NCBI GenBank assembly: GCA_934378195.1 | Contig: CAKRPO010000039.1 | Span: 1 to 22,213, forward strand | DNA length: 22,213 nucleotides | Direction: 5' to 3' | Origin: an uncultured Blautia sp. | GTDB taxonomy: Bacteria; Bacillota; Clostridia; Lachnospirales; Lachnospiraceae | Program-made: the position numbers and the translations under genes | The notes under the pieces: generated by a model | Seen by the model: the letters and a program-made list of their open reading frames with translations, nothing else | What the model was told of the DNA's origin: nothing | Database searches by the model: none | In this document: positions 7,719 to 15,100 of the stretch, piece by piece | Numbering within the stretch: the stretch's first letter is position 1 | Layout of the letters: each line of letters begins with the position of its first letter

Positions 7719-9041
7719 ATGAAAAAAAAGGTTGCCCTTCATAATCTGGGCTGTAAAGTAAATGCATACGAGGTAGAAGCCATGCAGCAGCTCTTGGAGA
7801 ATGCAGGTTATGAGATTGTTCCTTTTGGAGAAGGAGCAGAGGTTTATGTGATCAATACCTGTACGGTTACCAATATCGCAGACCGTAAGTCCAGACAGAT
7901 GCTCCACAAAGCAAAAAAAATGAATCCGGATGCCATCGTCGTAGCGACTGGCTGCTATGCGCAGGCAGATACAGAAAGACTGAAAGAAGATCTGTCGGTG
8001 GATCTGATCCTCGGGAACAATCAGAAGAGACAGATTGTCGAGGCACTGGAAGAATACGAAAAAGAACATGCCAAACAGGTGCAGGTGATTGAAATCAACC
8101 ACACAAAAGAATACGAAGAGCTTTCAATTGCGTCCACAGCAGAGCATGTACGTGCTTATATTAAAGTGCAGGACGGCTGTAACCAGTTTTGTACGTACTG
8201 CATCATTCCGTTTGCGAGAGGACGTGTTCGCAGCAGAAAGATCGAGGATGTGCTGAGAGAAGTAGAGACACTGGCGGCCAAAGGCTACAGAGAAGTTGTA
8301 CTTACCGGAATCCATCTGAGTTCTTATGGGATGGATTTCCAAAAAGAAGAAAGAGAAAGTCTGCTGACCCTGATCCAGGAGGTAAGCAAGGTAGACGGAA
8401 TTGAGAGAATCCGTCTCGGCTCCCTGGAACCAAGGATCATTACAGAGGAATTTCTGGAAGGTATCGTTGCGACCGGGAAAGTATGCCCGCATTTTCACCT
8501 GTCTCTGCAGAGCGGCTGTGATAAGACACTCAAAAATATGAATCGCCGTTACAGCGCAACGGAATATGCGGAGAAATGTGCCCTGATCCGTAAATATTAT
8601 CAGGCACCGGCACTTACGACAGATGTGATTGTTGGATTTCCGCAGGAAACAGAAGAAGATTTTGAGATGTCATATGAATTTGTAAAAGATATACATTTTT
8701 ATGAGACACATGTTTTCAAATATTCCCGACGTCATGGAACCAAAGCTGCAGCAATGGAGGGGCAGCTTACAGAAGCAAAGAAAGCAGAACGTAGTGACAA
8801 AATGCTGGAGCTGCATGAAATTCGTGCCAGAGAGTACGAAGAGGCAATGATCGGAAAAGAACTGGAGATTCTTCTTGAAGAAGAAATAGAAATTGACGGG
8901 GAAGCCTGGTATGTGGGACACAGCAGAGAATACGTTCGTGCGGTAATCGCGAAAACGGATGTCCACAAAGTAAATGATCTTGTGACAGTAAAAGCAGTCG
9001 GTTTTGCAAAAGATCATATCCTGAAAACAGAAGAAGTATAA
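7719..9041 (+). CDS. mtaB: tRNA t6A37 methylthiotransferase MtaB
   Basis: This 440-residue radical-SAM enzyme adds a methylthio group to threonylcarbamoyladenosine at position 37 of tRNA. The N-terminal domain binds the auxiliary 4Fe-4S cluster through C12 (NLGCKVNAYE), C48 (NTCTVTN) and C79 (ATGCYAQ). The radical-SAM cluster cysteines are in CNQFCTYCIIPFARG (C154, C158, C161). A TRAM RNA-binding domain follows at the C-terminus. NLGCKVNAYE rather than a MiaB-type motif favours MtaB over MiaB. An ATG at 7707 is in frame, but its own sequence overlaps the GAGG ribosome site; the ATG at 7719 is correctly spaced from that site and gives the family-typical N-terminus. Divergent from the HPr-like gene. 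Confidence 0.93.
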   Translation: MKKKVALHNLGCKVNAYEVEAMQQLLENAGYEIVPFGEGAEVYVINTCTVTNIADRKSRQMLHKAKKMNPDAIVVATGCYAQADTERLKEDLSVDLILGNNQKRQIVEALEEYEKEHAKQVQVIEINHTKEYEELSIASTAEHVRAYIKVQDGCNQFCTYCIIPFARGRVRSRKIEDVLREVETLAAKGYREVVLTGIHLSSYGMDFQKEERESLLTLIQEVSKVDGIERIRLGSLEPRIITEEFLEGIVATGKVCPHFHLSLQSGCDKTLKNMNRRYSATEYAEKCALIRKYYQAPALTTDVIVGFPQETEEDFEMSYEFVKDIHFYETHVFKYSRRHGTKAAAMEGQLTEAKKAERSDKMLELHEIRAREYEEAMIGKELEILLEEEIEIDGEAWYVGHSREYVRAVIAKTDVHKVNDLVTVKAVGFAKDHILKTEEV

Positions 9042-9104
9042 ATATCGGACAATTCTGAACAGTAACAACAGGAATCTTTAAAAACGGCTTCTGAAAATGG
9101 GTTC

Positions 9105-9133
9105 TTGTATTTTAGAGGGAATTATATTAAAAT
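9105..9133 (+). promoter_or_regulatory. Possible promoter of the ireB-ruvX run
   Basis: TTGTAT (9105-9110), 17 bases, then TAAAAT (9128-9133). The -10 is good and the -35 weak. An overlapping TATATT at 9123-9128 is an alternative -10. No terminator is recognisable between mtaB and this point, so read-through from mtaB is also possible. Confidence 0.4.
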
Positions 9134-9165
9134 AAAAAGGAAATCTTATTAAGGACGTGAGAAAA

Positions 9166-9438
9166 ATGGCAGAAAACAATTTAGGAAATACACAGTATTT
9201 CAGAACAAAACCAGATGCAGATCTTGAAGTAAAAGAAGTTCTGGACCTGGTGTACAATGCAATGGATGAAAAAGGATATAATCCGGTGAACCAGATCGTC
9301 GGTTATATTATGTCCGGAGATCCTACTTATATTACCAGCCACAAAGGTGCGAGAAGCATGATCATGAAAGTTGAGAGAGATGAGCTGGTGGAAGAACTTC
9401 TTAATGAATATATTAAGAACAAATCCTGGGAACGATAA
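9166..9438 (+). CDS. ireB: IreB family regulatory phosphoprotein (UPF0297, YrzL type)
   Basis: This 90-residue protein matches the IreB family throughout. Typical segments are GNTQYF near the N-terminus, YNPVNQIVGYIMSGDPTYITSHKGAR in the middle and the C-terminal LVEELLNEYIKNK. In Enterococcus, IreB is phosphorylated by the PASTA kinase IreK on N-terminal threonines and opposes IreK-driven cephalosporin resistance. A threonine is present in the GNTQYF segment, so the same control is plausible here. The ATG at 9166 is chosen over the GTG at 9157 because AAGGA (9151-9155) is correctly spaced for the ATG and touches the GTG. First gene of the conserved ireB-ruvX-DUF1292 trio. Confidence 0.93.
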   Translation: MAENNLGNTQYFRTKPDADLEVKEVLDLVYNAMDEKGYNPVNQIVGYIMSGDPTYITSHKGARSMIMKVERDELVEELLNEYIKNKSWER

Positions 9439-9441
9439 ACA

Positions 9442-9864
9442 ATGCGGATTCTTGGATTGGATTATGGATCAAAAACAGTAGGAGTGGCAGTCAGTGATCC
9501 ATTGGGACTGACTGCCCAGAGACTGGAGACCATCTGGCGTAAACAGGAAAACAAGCTTCGCCGTACGTTTGCCCGTGTAGAGGAACTTGTGAAAGAGTAT
9601 GAAGTCGAAAAGATTGTTCTCGGGTATCCCAAGAACATGAACAATACGGTTGGCGAGCGCGCTGAAAAGGCGCTGGAATTTGGAGAGATGCTTAAGAAAC
9701 GTACAGGTCTGGAAGTGATCATGTGGGATGAACGTCTGACCACTGTCTCGGCGGATCGTGCCCTGATGGAGGCAGGTGTACGCAGGGAAAACCGTAAAGA
9801 GTATCTCGACGGGATTGCAGCAGTATTTATTTTGCAGGGATATCTGGATTCCCTGACAATGTAA
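9442..9864 (+). CDS. ruvX: Putative Holliday junction resolvase YqgF/RuvX
   Basis: This 140-residue RNase H-fold protein belongs to the YqgF/RuvX family. The first catalytic aspartate lies in [17 protein letters not shown]; further conserved parts are [12 protein letters not shown] with the GERA helix, MWDERLTT with the second acidic pair, and the C-terminal [17 protein letters not shown] with the last aspartate. Family members are linked to Holliday junction resolution and, in Escherichia coli, to pre-16S rRNA 5' processing. The gene follows ireB by three bases with no strong ribosome site of its own, which suggests translational coupling. Confidence 0.93.
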   Translation: MRILGLDYGSKTVGVAVSDPLGLTAQRLETIWRKQENKLRRTFARVEELVKEYEVEKIVLGYPKNMNNTVGERAEKALEFGEMLKKRTGLEVIMWDERLTTVSADRALMEAGVRRENRKEYLDGIAAVFILQGYLDSLTM

Positions 9865-9877
9865 CAAAGGTGAGAGC

Positions 9878-10135
9878 ATGGAAAAAATCAGATTTCAGCT
9901 GGCCGATGGGACAGTAGAAGAATTTTATATCGAAGAACAGACAAGAATCGGAGGAGTATCATATCTCCTTGTATCGGATTCCATGGAAGATGAAGCGTCT
10001 GCCTATATTTTGAAGGATGTATCAAAGGATACAGATCCGAATGCCTGCTATGAAATGATTGAAGATGAAGATGAGTTGCAGGCTGTTTACAAAGTTTTTG
10101 AACAAATGCTTGACGACGTGGATTTTGAAATGTAA
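9878..10135 (+). CDS. DUF1292 family protein (YrzB type)
   Basis: This 85-residue acidic protein matches the DUF1292 family that follows ruvX across Firmicutes. It starts with a strand-rich part (IRFQLADGTVEEFYIEEQ, then SYLLVSDS) and ends with an acidic helix (EDEDELQAVYKVFEQML). No enzyme motif, membrane segment or signal peptide is visible. The function of the family is not established to my knowledge. AAGGTGAG is the ribosome site, and only 13 bases separate it from ruvX, so the three genes form one unit. Confidence 0.88.
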   Translation: MEKIRFQLADGTVEEFYIEEQTRIGGVSYLLVSDSMEDEASAYILKDVSKDTDPNACYEMIEDEDELQAVYKVFEQMLDDVDFEM

Positions 10136-10382
10136 GAACAACACATGACAAGAAACTGAATCACTGTGAACGTAACAGACAGTGATGGGCAGACTAAGAA
10201 GGAATGTATTTTGACCAAGTTGCTGTGAACGAAGTGAACAGTAACGTAATGTATGCACATTCCTATATTAGTGTGTACAAATGTTTGATTTCAGAGGACA
10301 CAGGACAGGCACAGCTTCTGCTATTGGCAGTAAGGAGTGCACCAGGTGTTTTCTGCATTGCACAGAATATGGAGGTGCTTGA
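10136..10382 (+). promoter_or_regulatory. Leader or gap before RNase J with two related hairpins
   Basis: This is the longest non-coding stretch in the 9166-15032 run. It holds two hairpins with equal 11-base loops. The first is TCACTGT/ACAGTGA (10161-10167 with 10179-10185), a perfect 7-bp stem. The second is GTTGCTGT/ACAGTAAC (10219-10226 with 10238-10245), an 8-bp stem with one G-U pair. Both contain CTGTGAACG. Neither has a T-run. I see no convincing sigma-A promoter. A small open frame crosses the region but lacks support. The stretch may be an RNase J target leader, or the scar of a lost gene. Confidence 0.4.
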
Positions 10383-12347
10383 TTGAGCGAAAATATAAAC
10401 GAAAATAAGACAAAAGAAAATCACAGAGAATATAATAAAACAAGAAAATATAACAGCCGGAATCGTAAACCAGGTGATAATAATACAAAGAAACCAATGG
10501 CAAAGCAGAAGAATTTCCGTTACAGACAGCAGAAACCAAATGACAGACATTACGACAAACATGCGGACAGACAGGCTGCAGTGCCAGCAAAGGAAATAAC
10601 AGATACACAGCAGCCCAAAACAGCTGCCAGGCCAGTTCCCAGAAATAACAATAAGGTGCAGCAACCGAGAGGCAATGCCCGCCGTGGACGTAAGGGTACA
10701 TCTAAGCTGAAAATCATTCCGTTAGGTGGTCTGGAGCAGATTGGTATGAACATTACTGCTTTTGAATATGAAGACAGTATTGTGGTTGTCGACTGTGGCC
10801 TTTCCTTCCCGGAGGATGACATGCTGGGTATCGATCTGGTAATTCCGGATGTTACCTATCTGAAAGAGAATATTTCCAAGGTCAAGGGCTTTGTGATCAC
10901 ACATGGTCATGAGGACCATATTGGTGCTCTTCCTTATGTATTAAAGGAAGTCAATGTACCAATCTATTCTACAAAGCTGACGCTTGGACTGATCACAAAT
11001 AAACTGAAGGAACATAATCTTGTACGTTCTACCAAGCTCAAAGAAGTAAAACATGGACAGGTTATCAATCTTGGTGACTTTTCTATTGAATTTATCAAGA
11101 CAAACCACAGTATTCAGGATGCTTCCGCACTTGCAATCTATTCGCCGGCAGGAATCGTTGTTCATACAGGTGACTTCAAGGTGGATTATACACCGGTATT
11201 TGGTGATGCAATCGATCTGCAGCGTTTTGCAGAAATCGGTAAAAAAGGTGTACTTGCTCTGATGTGTGACAGTACCAATGCAGAGCGTCCGGGCTTTACC
11301 ATGTCAGAACGTACAGTAGGACATGTGTTTGATAATCTTTTTAATGAACACAAAACTGCACGAATCATCATTGCGACATTTGCGTCCAATGTAGACCGTG
11401 TACAGCAGATCATTAACACTGCATACAGATTCGGACGTAAAGTAGCGGTAGAAGGACGAAGCATGGTCAACATTATCTCCGTTGCTTCTGAACTTGGTTA
11501 TCTTCGAATTCCGGAAAATACTCTGATTGAGATTGACCAGGTAAAGAACTATCCGGATGAAAAAGTCGTTCTGATCACAACAGGAAGCCAGGGAGAATCC
11601 ATGGCAGCGCTTTCCAGAATGGCAGCGAATATTCATAAGAAGATTACGATTAAACCGAACGATACCATCATCTTCAGTTCCAATCCGATTCCTGGAAACG
11701 AAAAAGCAGTTTCCAAGGTTATCAATGAACTGTCCATGAAGGGCGCGAAGGTTATTTTTCAGGATGTTCATGTATCCGGGCATGCCTGCCAGGAAGAAAT
11801 TAAACTGATTTATTCTCTGGTAAGACCCAAATATGCAATTCCGGTACATGGAGAGTACAGACATTTGACTGCACAGAAACATGTGGTAGAGGATCTTGGC
11901 ATTCCGAAAGAAAACATCTTTATTCTTGCATCTGGCAATGTGCTGGAAATGGATGCAAACAGTGCGGCTGTTACCGGTTCTGTTCATACAGGAGCAATCT
12001 TTGTAGACGGTCTTGGAGTCGGTGATGTCGGCAATATCGTACTGCGTGACCGTCAGCATCTGTCTGAGGATGGTATCATGATCGTTGTTATGACATTGGA
12101 GCGGCACAGCAATGTGGTTCTTGCCGGACCGGATATTGTATCCAGAGGATTTGTCTATGTGAGAGAATCTGAGGATTTGATGGAAGACGCAAAAGAAGTT
12201 GTAGAAAACGCCCTGGATTCCTGCCTGGAACGTAATATTACAGACTGGGGCAAGATTAAGAATACAGTCAAAGATGCACTCAGCGATTTCCTGTGGAAGA
12301 GAACCAAGAGAAGTCCGATGATCCTGCCGATCATTATGGAGGCATAA
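10383..12347 (+). CDS. rnj: Ribonuclease J with a long basic N-terminal extension
   Basis: This 654-residue metallo-beta-lactamase/beta-CASP ribonuclease has 5'-3' exonuclease and endonuclease activity in mRNA decay and rRNA maturation. The catalytic core starts at about residue 107 (KLKIIPLGGLEQIGMN). The zinc-binding motif HGHEDH lies at 174-179, further ligands include the aspartate in HTGDFK, and the beta-CASP part contains FASNVDRVQQI and VHVSGHACQEE. Bacillus RNase J1 is about 555 residues; the excess here is an N-terminal stretch of about 105 residues, rich in Asn, Lys, Arg and Gln and probably disordered and RNA-binding. The TTG start at 10383 follows GGAGGTG (10371-10377) by five bases. 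The YlbF-family gene starts four bases after its stop. Confidence 0.95.
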   Translation: MSENINENKTKENHREYNKTRKYNSRNRKPGDNNTKKPMAKQKNFRYRQQKPNDRHYDKHADRQAAVPAKEITDTQQPKTAARPVPRNNNKVQQPRGNARRGRKGTSKLKIIPLGGLEQIGMNITAFEYEDSIVVVDCGLSFPEDDMLGIDLVIPDVTYLKENISKVKGFVITHGHEDHIGALPYVLKEVNVPIYSTKLTLGLITNKLKEHNLVRSTKLKEVKHGQVINLGDFSIEFIKTNHSIQDASALAIYSPAGIVVHTGDFKVDYTPVFGDAIDLQRFAEIGKKGVLALMCDSTNAERPGFTMSERTVGHVFDNLFNEHKTARIIIATFASNVDRVQQIINTAYRFGRKVAVEGRSMVNIISVASELGYLRIPENTLIEIDQVKNYPDEKVVLITTGSQGESMAALSRMAANIHKKITIKPNDTIIFSSNPIPGNEKAVSKVINELSMKGAKVIFQDVHVSGHACQEEIKLIYSLVRPKYAIPVHGEYRHLTAQKHVVEDLGIPKENIFILASGNVLEMDANSAAVTGSVHTGAIFVDGLGVGDVGNIVLRDRQHLSEDGIMIVVMTLERHSNVVLAGPDIVSRGFVYVRESEDLMEDAKEVVENALDSCLERNITDWGKIKNTVKDALSDFLWKRTKRSPMILPIIMEA

Positions 12348-12351
12348 ATAA

Positions 12352-12687
12352 ATGGACGCTGTAAACAGAAATATCCATCTTCTTCTGAACGCGATTCAGA
12401 AGAGTGATGTGTACAGAACATATAAGCAGCAGGAAGCAATTCTGGAAAAAGATCCAGAACTTGCAGAAAGAGTACAGCATTTTCGTGCAGATAACTTCCG
12501 ACTTCAGAATGAAGAACGGGGCAATCTGCTTCAGGATGCGGAGCAGCTGGCACATGAGTCTGCGGAGCTTCGCAGAAATCCAGAGGTAAATGCATATCTC
12601 GATGCGGAGCTGGCGCTTTGCAGGATGATGCAGCAGATCTGTAAGACACTGACTGATGGGATTGAGATAAAGATTCCGGAAATCTGA
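12352..12687 (+). CDS. YlbF/YmcA (RicF/RicA) family protein
   Basis: This 111-residue, almost entirely helical protein matches the YlbF/YmcA family. Typical segments are LLNAIQKSDVYRTYKQQEA near the N-terminus, ERVQHFRADNFRLQ in the middle and AELALCRMMQQICKTL at the C-terminus. In Bacillus, YlbF and YmcA form a complex with YaaT that binds RNase Y and alters mRNA maturation, biofilm formation and sporulation. Here the gene follows RNase J by four bases, and its GGAGG lies inside the end of the RNase J gene. That points to coupled synthesis with a different decay nuclease. No cysteine-rich cluster-binding motif is evident. Which of the Bacillus paralogues it equals cannot be decided from sequence alone. 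Confidence 0.85.
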   Translation: MDAVNRNIHLLLNAIQKSDVYRTYKQQEAILEKDPELAERVQHFRADNFRLQNEERGNLLQDAEQLAHESAELRRNPEVNAYLDAELALCRMMQQICKTLTDGIEIKIPEI

Positions 12688-12763
12688 GCAACAGAGAGAG
12701 GAAATCATAACTGTTCACAGAGAAAAGAGCATAATGTCAGGTGGCACACAGAAAGGAGCAGAT

Positions 12764-13165
12764 ATGGGAGAAACGAAAGACCGCGTAGGCGCGGCCGGGG
12801 TAATTGTTGCAGGAGGATTTTTTAAGATAGCCTTGTATGTATGCGTGGCTGTTCTTATAATCTGGATTGGCAAGGTTACCTATCAGTTTGGATACAACAT
12901 TTTTAATCAGCAGGCGATGAGCCCGGGAGAAGGACAGGAAGTAACGGTTGTGATCAAGGAAGACGCATCAAGTTACGATATCGCCAAGACATTAAAGAGT
13001 AAGGGACTGATCGAGGATAGTCTGGTATTCTGGGTTCAGGAGAAGCTTTCTAATTACAGTGGCAAAATGAAACCGGGCACATATCTTCTCAGTACTGCCT
13101 ATACACCTAACCGGATTATGGGAATTCTGGCAGGTGATGCAGAGCAGGAAGGAGCATCTTCGTGA
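12764..13165 (+). CDS. MltG/YceG-like membrane protein without the catalytic domain
   Basis: The product is about 133 residues. It has a short cytoplasmic N-terminus, one membrane helix (about residues 10-36, GVIVAGGFF to LIIWIG) and an extracellular part of about 90 residues. That part resembles the N-terminal LysM-like region of MltG (VTVVIKEDASSYDIAKTLKSKGLIEDSLVFWV, then GKMKPGTYLLSTAYTPNRIMGIL). The large YceG catalytic domain of about 200 residues is absent; the frame ends at a TGA that overlaps the next start, with no leftover catalytic sequence downstream. It sits where yrrL (mltG) sits in Bacillus. The ATG at 12764 is preferred because AAAGGAG lies five bases upstream; an ATG at 12734 adds ten residues with a poorer site. 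Confidence 0.75.
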   Translation: MGETKDRVGAAGVIVAGGFFKIALYVCVAVLIIWIGKVTYQFGYNIFNQQAMSPGEGQEVTVVIKEDASSYDIAKTLKSKGLIEDSLVFWVQEKLSNYSGKMKPGTYLLSTAYTPNRIMGILAGDAEQEGASS

Positions 13166-13809
13166 TCGTAGAAGAAAGAATGCGCACATTTATTAATTCC
13201 CTTGATGCAGGCAACACTCCATTTCTTGATGAACTGGAGTGTTCTGCACTCTCAGAGGGAGTTCCGATCATCCGTAAAGAGATGCAGAGTTTTATAAAGA
13301 TGCTGCTTGCGATGAAGAGGCCGCAGCGTATTTTGGAAGTGGGGACAGCCGTTGGCTTCTCCACACTTCTTATGTGTGAATACAGCAGACCGGATATGCA
13401 TATCACGACGATAGAGAATTATGCCAAAAGAATTCCGCTGGCAAAAGAAAATTTCCGCAGGGCAGGGAGAGAATCCCAGATTACATTTCTGGAGGGAGAT
13501 GCAGGAGAATTTCTGAAAGAACTTTCCGGACCATATGATCTGATCTTTATGGATGCAGCAAAGGGACAGTATATCCACTGGCTTCCGGATGTAGTGCGTC
13601 TTCTTGCACCAGGAGGAATTCTGATGTCCGATAATGTGCTTCAGGAGGGTGAACTGATCGAATCACATTATCTGGTAGAACGAAGAAACCGTACGATCTA
13701 CAAACGGATGAGAGAATATCTGTATGAACTGAAACACCATCCACAGCTCGTGACAAGCATTATTCCGCTGGGGGACGGCGTGTCCTTAAGCGTTAAGGAG
13801 GAACTATGA
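13162..13809 (+). CDS. trmR: tRNA 5-hydroxyuridine O-methyltransferase TrmR (YrrM family)
   Basis: This 215-residue class I SAM-dependent O-methyltransferase has the SAM-binding loop ILEVGTAVGFSTLLM at about 57-71, an acidic ribose-binding residue in ITTIENY, the metal-site segment DLIFMDAAKGQY and GGILMSDNVLQEG. Bacillus YrrM (TrmR) converts 5-hydroxyuridine at tRNA position 34 to 5-methoxyuridine. The context supports the same role: the next gene is a U32 protein of the type that makes 5-hydroxyuridine. The GTG start at 13162 overlaps the stop of the preceding gene (GTGA) and has GGAAGGAG about eight bases upstream. It overlaps the next gene by four bases (ATGA). Confidence 0.85.
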   Translation: MIVEERMRTFINSLDAGNTPFLDELECSALSEGVPIIRKEMQSFIKMLLAMKRPQRILEVGTAVGFSTLLMCEYSRPDMHITTIENYAKRIPLAKENFRRAGRESQITFLEGDAGEFLKELSGPYDLIFMDAAKGQYIHWLPDVVRLLAPGGILMSDNVLQEGELIESHYLVERRNRTIYKRMREYLYELKHHPQLVTSIIPLGDGVSLSVKEEL

Positions 13810-15032
13810 GAAATATTGAGTTACTGGTACCGGCAAGTAGTCTTGAGGTACTGAAAATAGCCGTTGTATTTGGTGCAGATGCGGTATATATCGGGGGCGA
13901 AGCGTTTGGACTTCGTGCCAAAGCCAAGAATTTTTCACATGAAGATATGGCAGAGGGAATTGCTTTTGCCCATGAGCATGGCGTAAAAGTTTATGTCACA
14001 GTGAATATTCTTGCTCACAATGATGATCTTCCGGGAGTCAGAGAATATCTGCAGGAACTGAAGGGACTGAAACCAGATGCCCTGATCATTGCAGATCCGG
14101 GAATCTTCACTTATGCACGTGAGATCTGCCCGGAGATTGAGTGCCACATCAGTACACAGGCAAACAATACGAACTATGAGACCTATCGGTTCTGGTACAG
14201 GCTCGGAGCGAAACGTGTCGTAACAGCCAGAGAACTTTCACTGAAAGAAATCAGCGAGATCCGTGCACACATCTCGGATGATATGGAGATTGAAACATTT
14301 GTTCATGGAGCTATGTGTATTTCCTATTCCGGCAGATGTCTGCTCAGTAACTATCTGGTAGGAAGAGATGCAAACCAGGGTGCCTGTACACATCCGTGCC
14401 GCTGGAAGTATTCTATTGTAGAAGAGAAACGTCCTGGTGAATATATGCCTGTCTTTGAGAATGAGAGAGGAACATATATCTTTAACTCCAAGGACCTCTG
14501 CATGATAGAACATATGGATGATATCCTGAACAGTGGAATCGACAGCCTTAAGATTGAAGGACGTATGAAGACAGCGCTTTATGTAGCGACGGTTGCAAGA
14601 ACTTATCGTAAAGCGATTGACGATTATATGGAGTCTCCGGAGAAATACAAGGCAAATATGTCCTGGTATCAGGAACAGATTTCCAATTGTACGTACCGTC
14701 AGTTTACGACTGGTTTTTTCTATGGCAAACCGGATGAAAATACACAGATCTATGATAACAATACGTATGTGAAAGAATATACGTATCTTGGATATGCAGA
14801 AGAGGTTGATGCAAACGGATTTGCACATATCACTCAGAGAAATAAGTTCAGTGTGGGAGAGACAATCGAGATCATGAAGCCGGATGGTAGAAATATTTCT
14901 GCAGTCGTTCGAACAATTTATGACGAAGAGGGTAATTCTGTTGAAAGTGCACCGCATCCACAGCAGAAACTGGCGGTAGATCTTGGCACAGAAATAGAGA
15001 AATATGATCTTCTTCGCAGATCAGAAGCATAA
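13806..15032 (+). CDS. trhP: Peptidase U32 family protein, probable tRNA hydroxylation protein TrhP
   Basis: This 408-residue protein begins with a TIM-barrel-like part (ELLVPASSLEVLKIAVVFGADAVYIGG). It carries the U32 signature FVHGAMCISYSGRCLLS, with the cysteine set continuing in QGACTHPCRW, and then IFNSKDLCMIEHMDDIL and SLKIEGRMKT. Despite the family name, close relatives (TrhP in Escherichia coli, YrrN/YrrO in Bacillus) are needed for prephenate-dependent 5-hydroxylation of U34 in tRNA and probably bind an Fe-S cluster through these cysteines. It overlaps trmR by four bases, so substrate hydroxylation and methylation are made together. Bacillus has two adjacent U32 genes here, and this window has one. 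A terminator follows. Confidence 0.88.
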   Translation: MRNIELLVPASSLEVLKIAVVFGADAVYIGGEAFGLRAKAKNFSHEDMAEGIAFAHEHGVKVYVTVNILAHNDDLPGVREYLQELKGLKPDALIIADPGIFTYAREICPEIECHISTQANNTNYETYRFWYRLGAKRVVTARELSLKEISEIRAHISDDMEIETFVHGAMCISYSGRCLLSNYLVGRDANQGACTHPCRWKYSIVEEKRPGEYMPVFENERGTYIFNSKDLCMIEHMDDILNSGIDSLKIEGRMKTALYVATVARTYRKAIDDYMESPEKYKANMSWYQEQISNCTYRQFTTGFFYGKPDENTQIYDNNTYVKEYTYLGYAEEVDANGFAHITQRNKFSVGETIEIMKPDGRNISAVVRTIYDEEGNSVESAPHPQQKLAVDLGTEIEKYDLLRRSEA

Positions 15033-15063
15033 GAAAGAAGCAATATAAGCGTGATTTCAATAG

Positions 15064-15100
15064 AAAGATGTGGACCTAGAATAAGGCCCGCATCTTTTTT
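15064..15100. terminator. Shared terminator of the converging trhP and sigK genes
   Basis: AAAGATGTGGACC (15064-15076) pairs with GGCCCGCATCTTT (15085-15097) around an eight-base loop, with one G-U pair and one mismatch. Six T's end the right arm on the plus strand. The sigK stop codon (15078-15076) and its last codons lie inside the hairpin, so the same structure serves as the end of sigK on the minus strand with a weaker T-rich tail. Confidence 0.85.

Noticed and set aside
10136..10382. CRISPR-like repeat or riboswitch before RNase J
   Set aside because: Only two imperfect related hairpins are present, with no repeat-spacer regularity, and the region matches no riboswitch core I can recognise.
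10204..10386. A 60-residue open frame before RNase J
   Set aside because: No good ribosome site, it crosses a repeat-like hairpin and overlaps the RNase J start. The protein has no recognisable pattern.
11304..12107. Long minus-strand open frame (267 codons) opposite RNase J
   Set aside because: It is a shadow of the RNase J coding frame, with no ribosome site and a low-complexity, Cys/Asn/Phe-rich composition typical of antisense frames. The same applies to the long minus frames at 14238-14957, 16053-16733 and 17178-17930.
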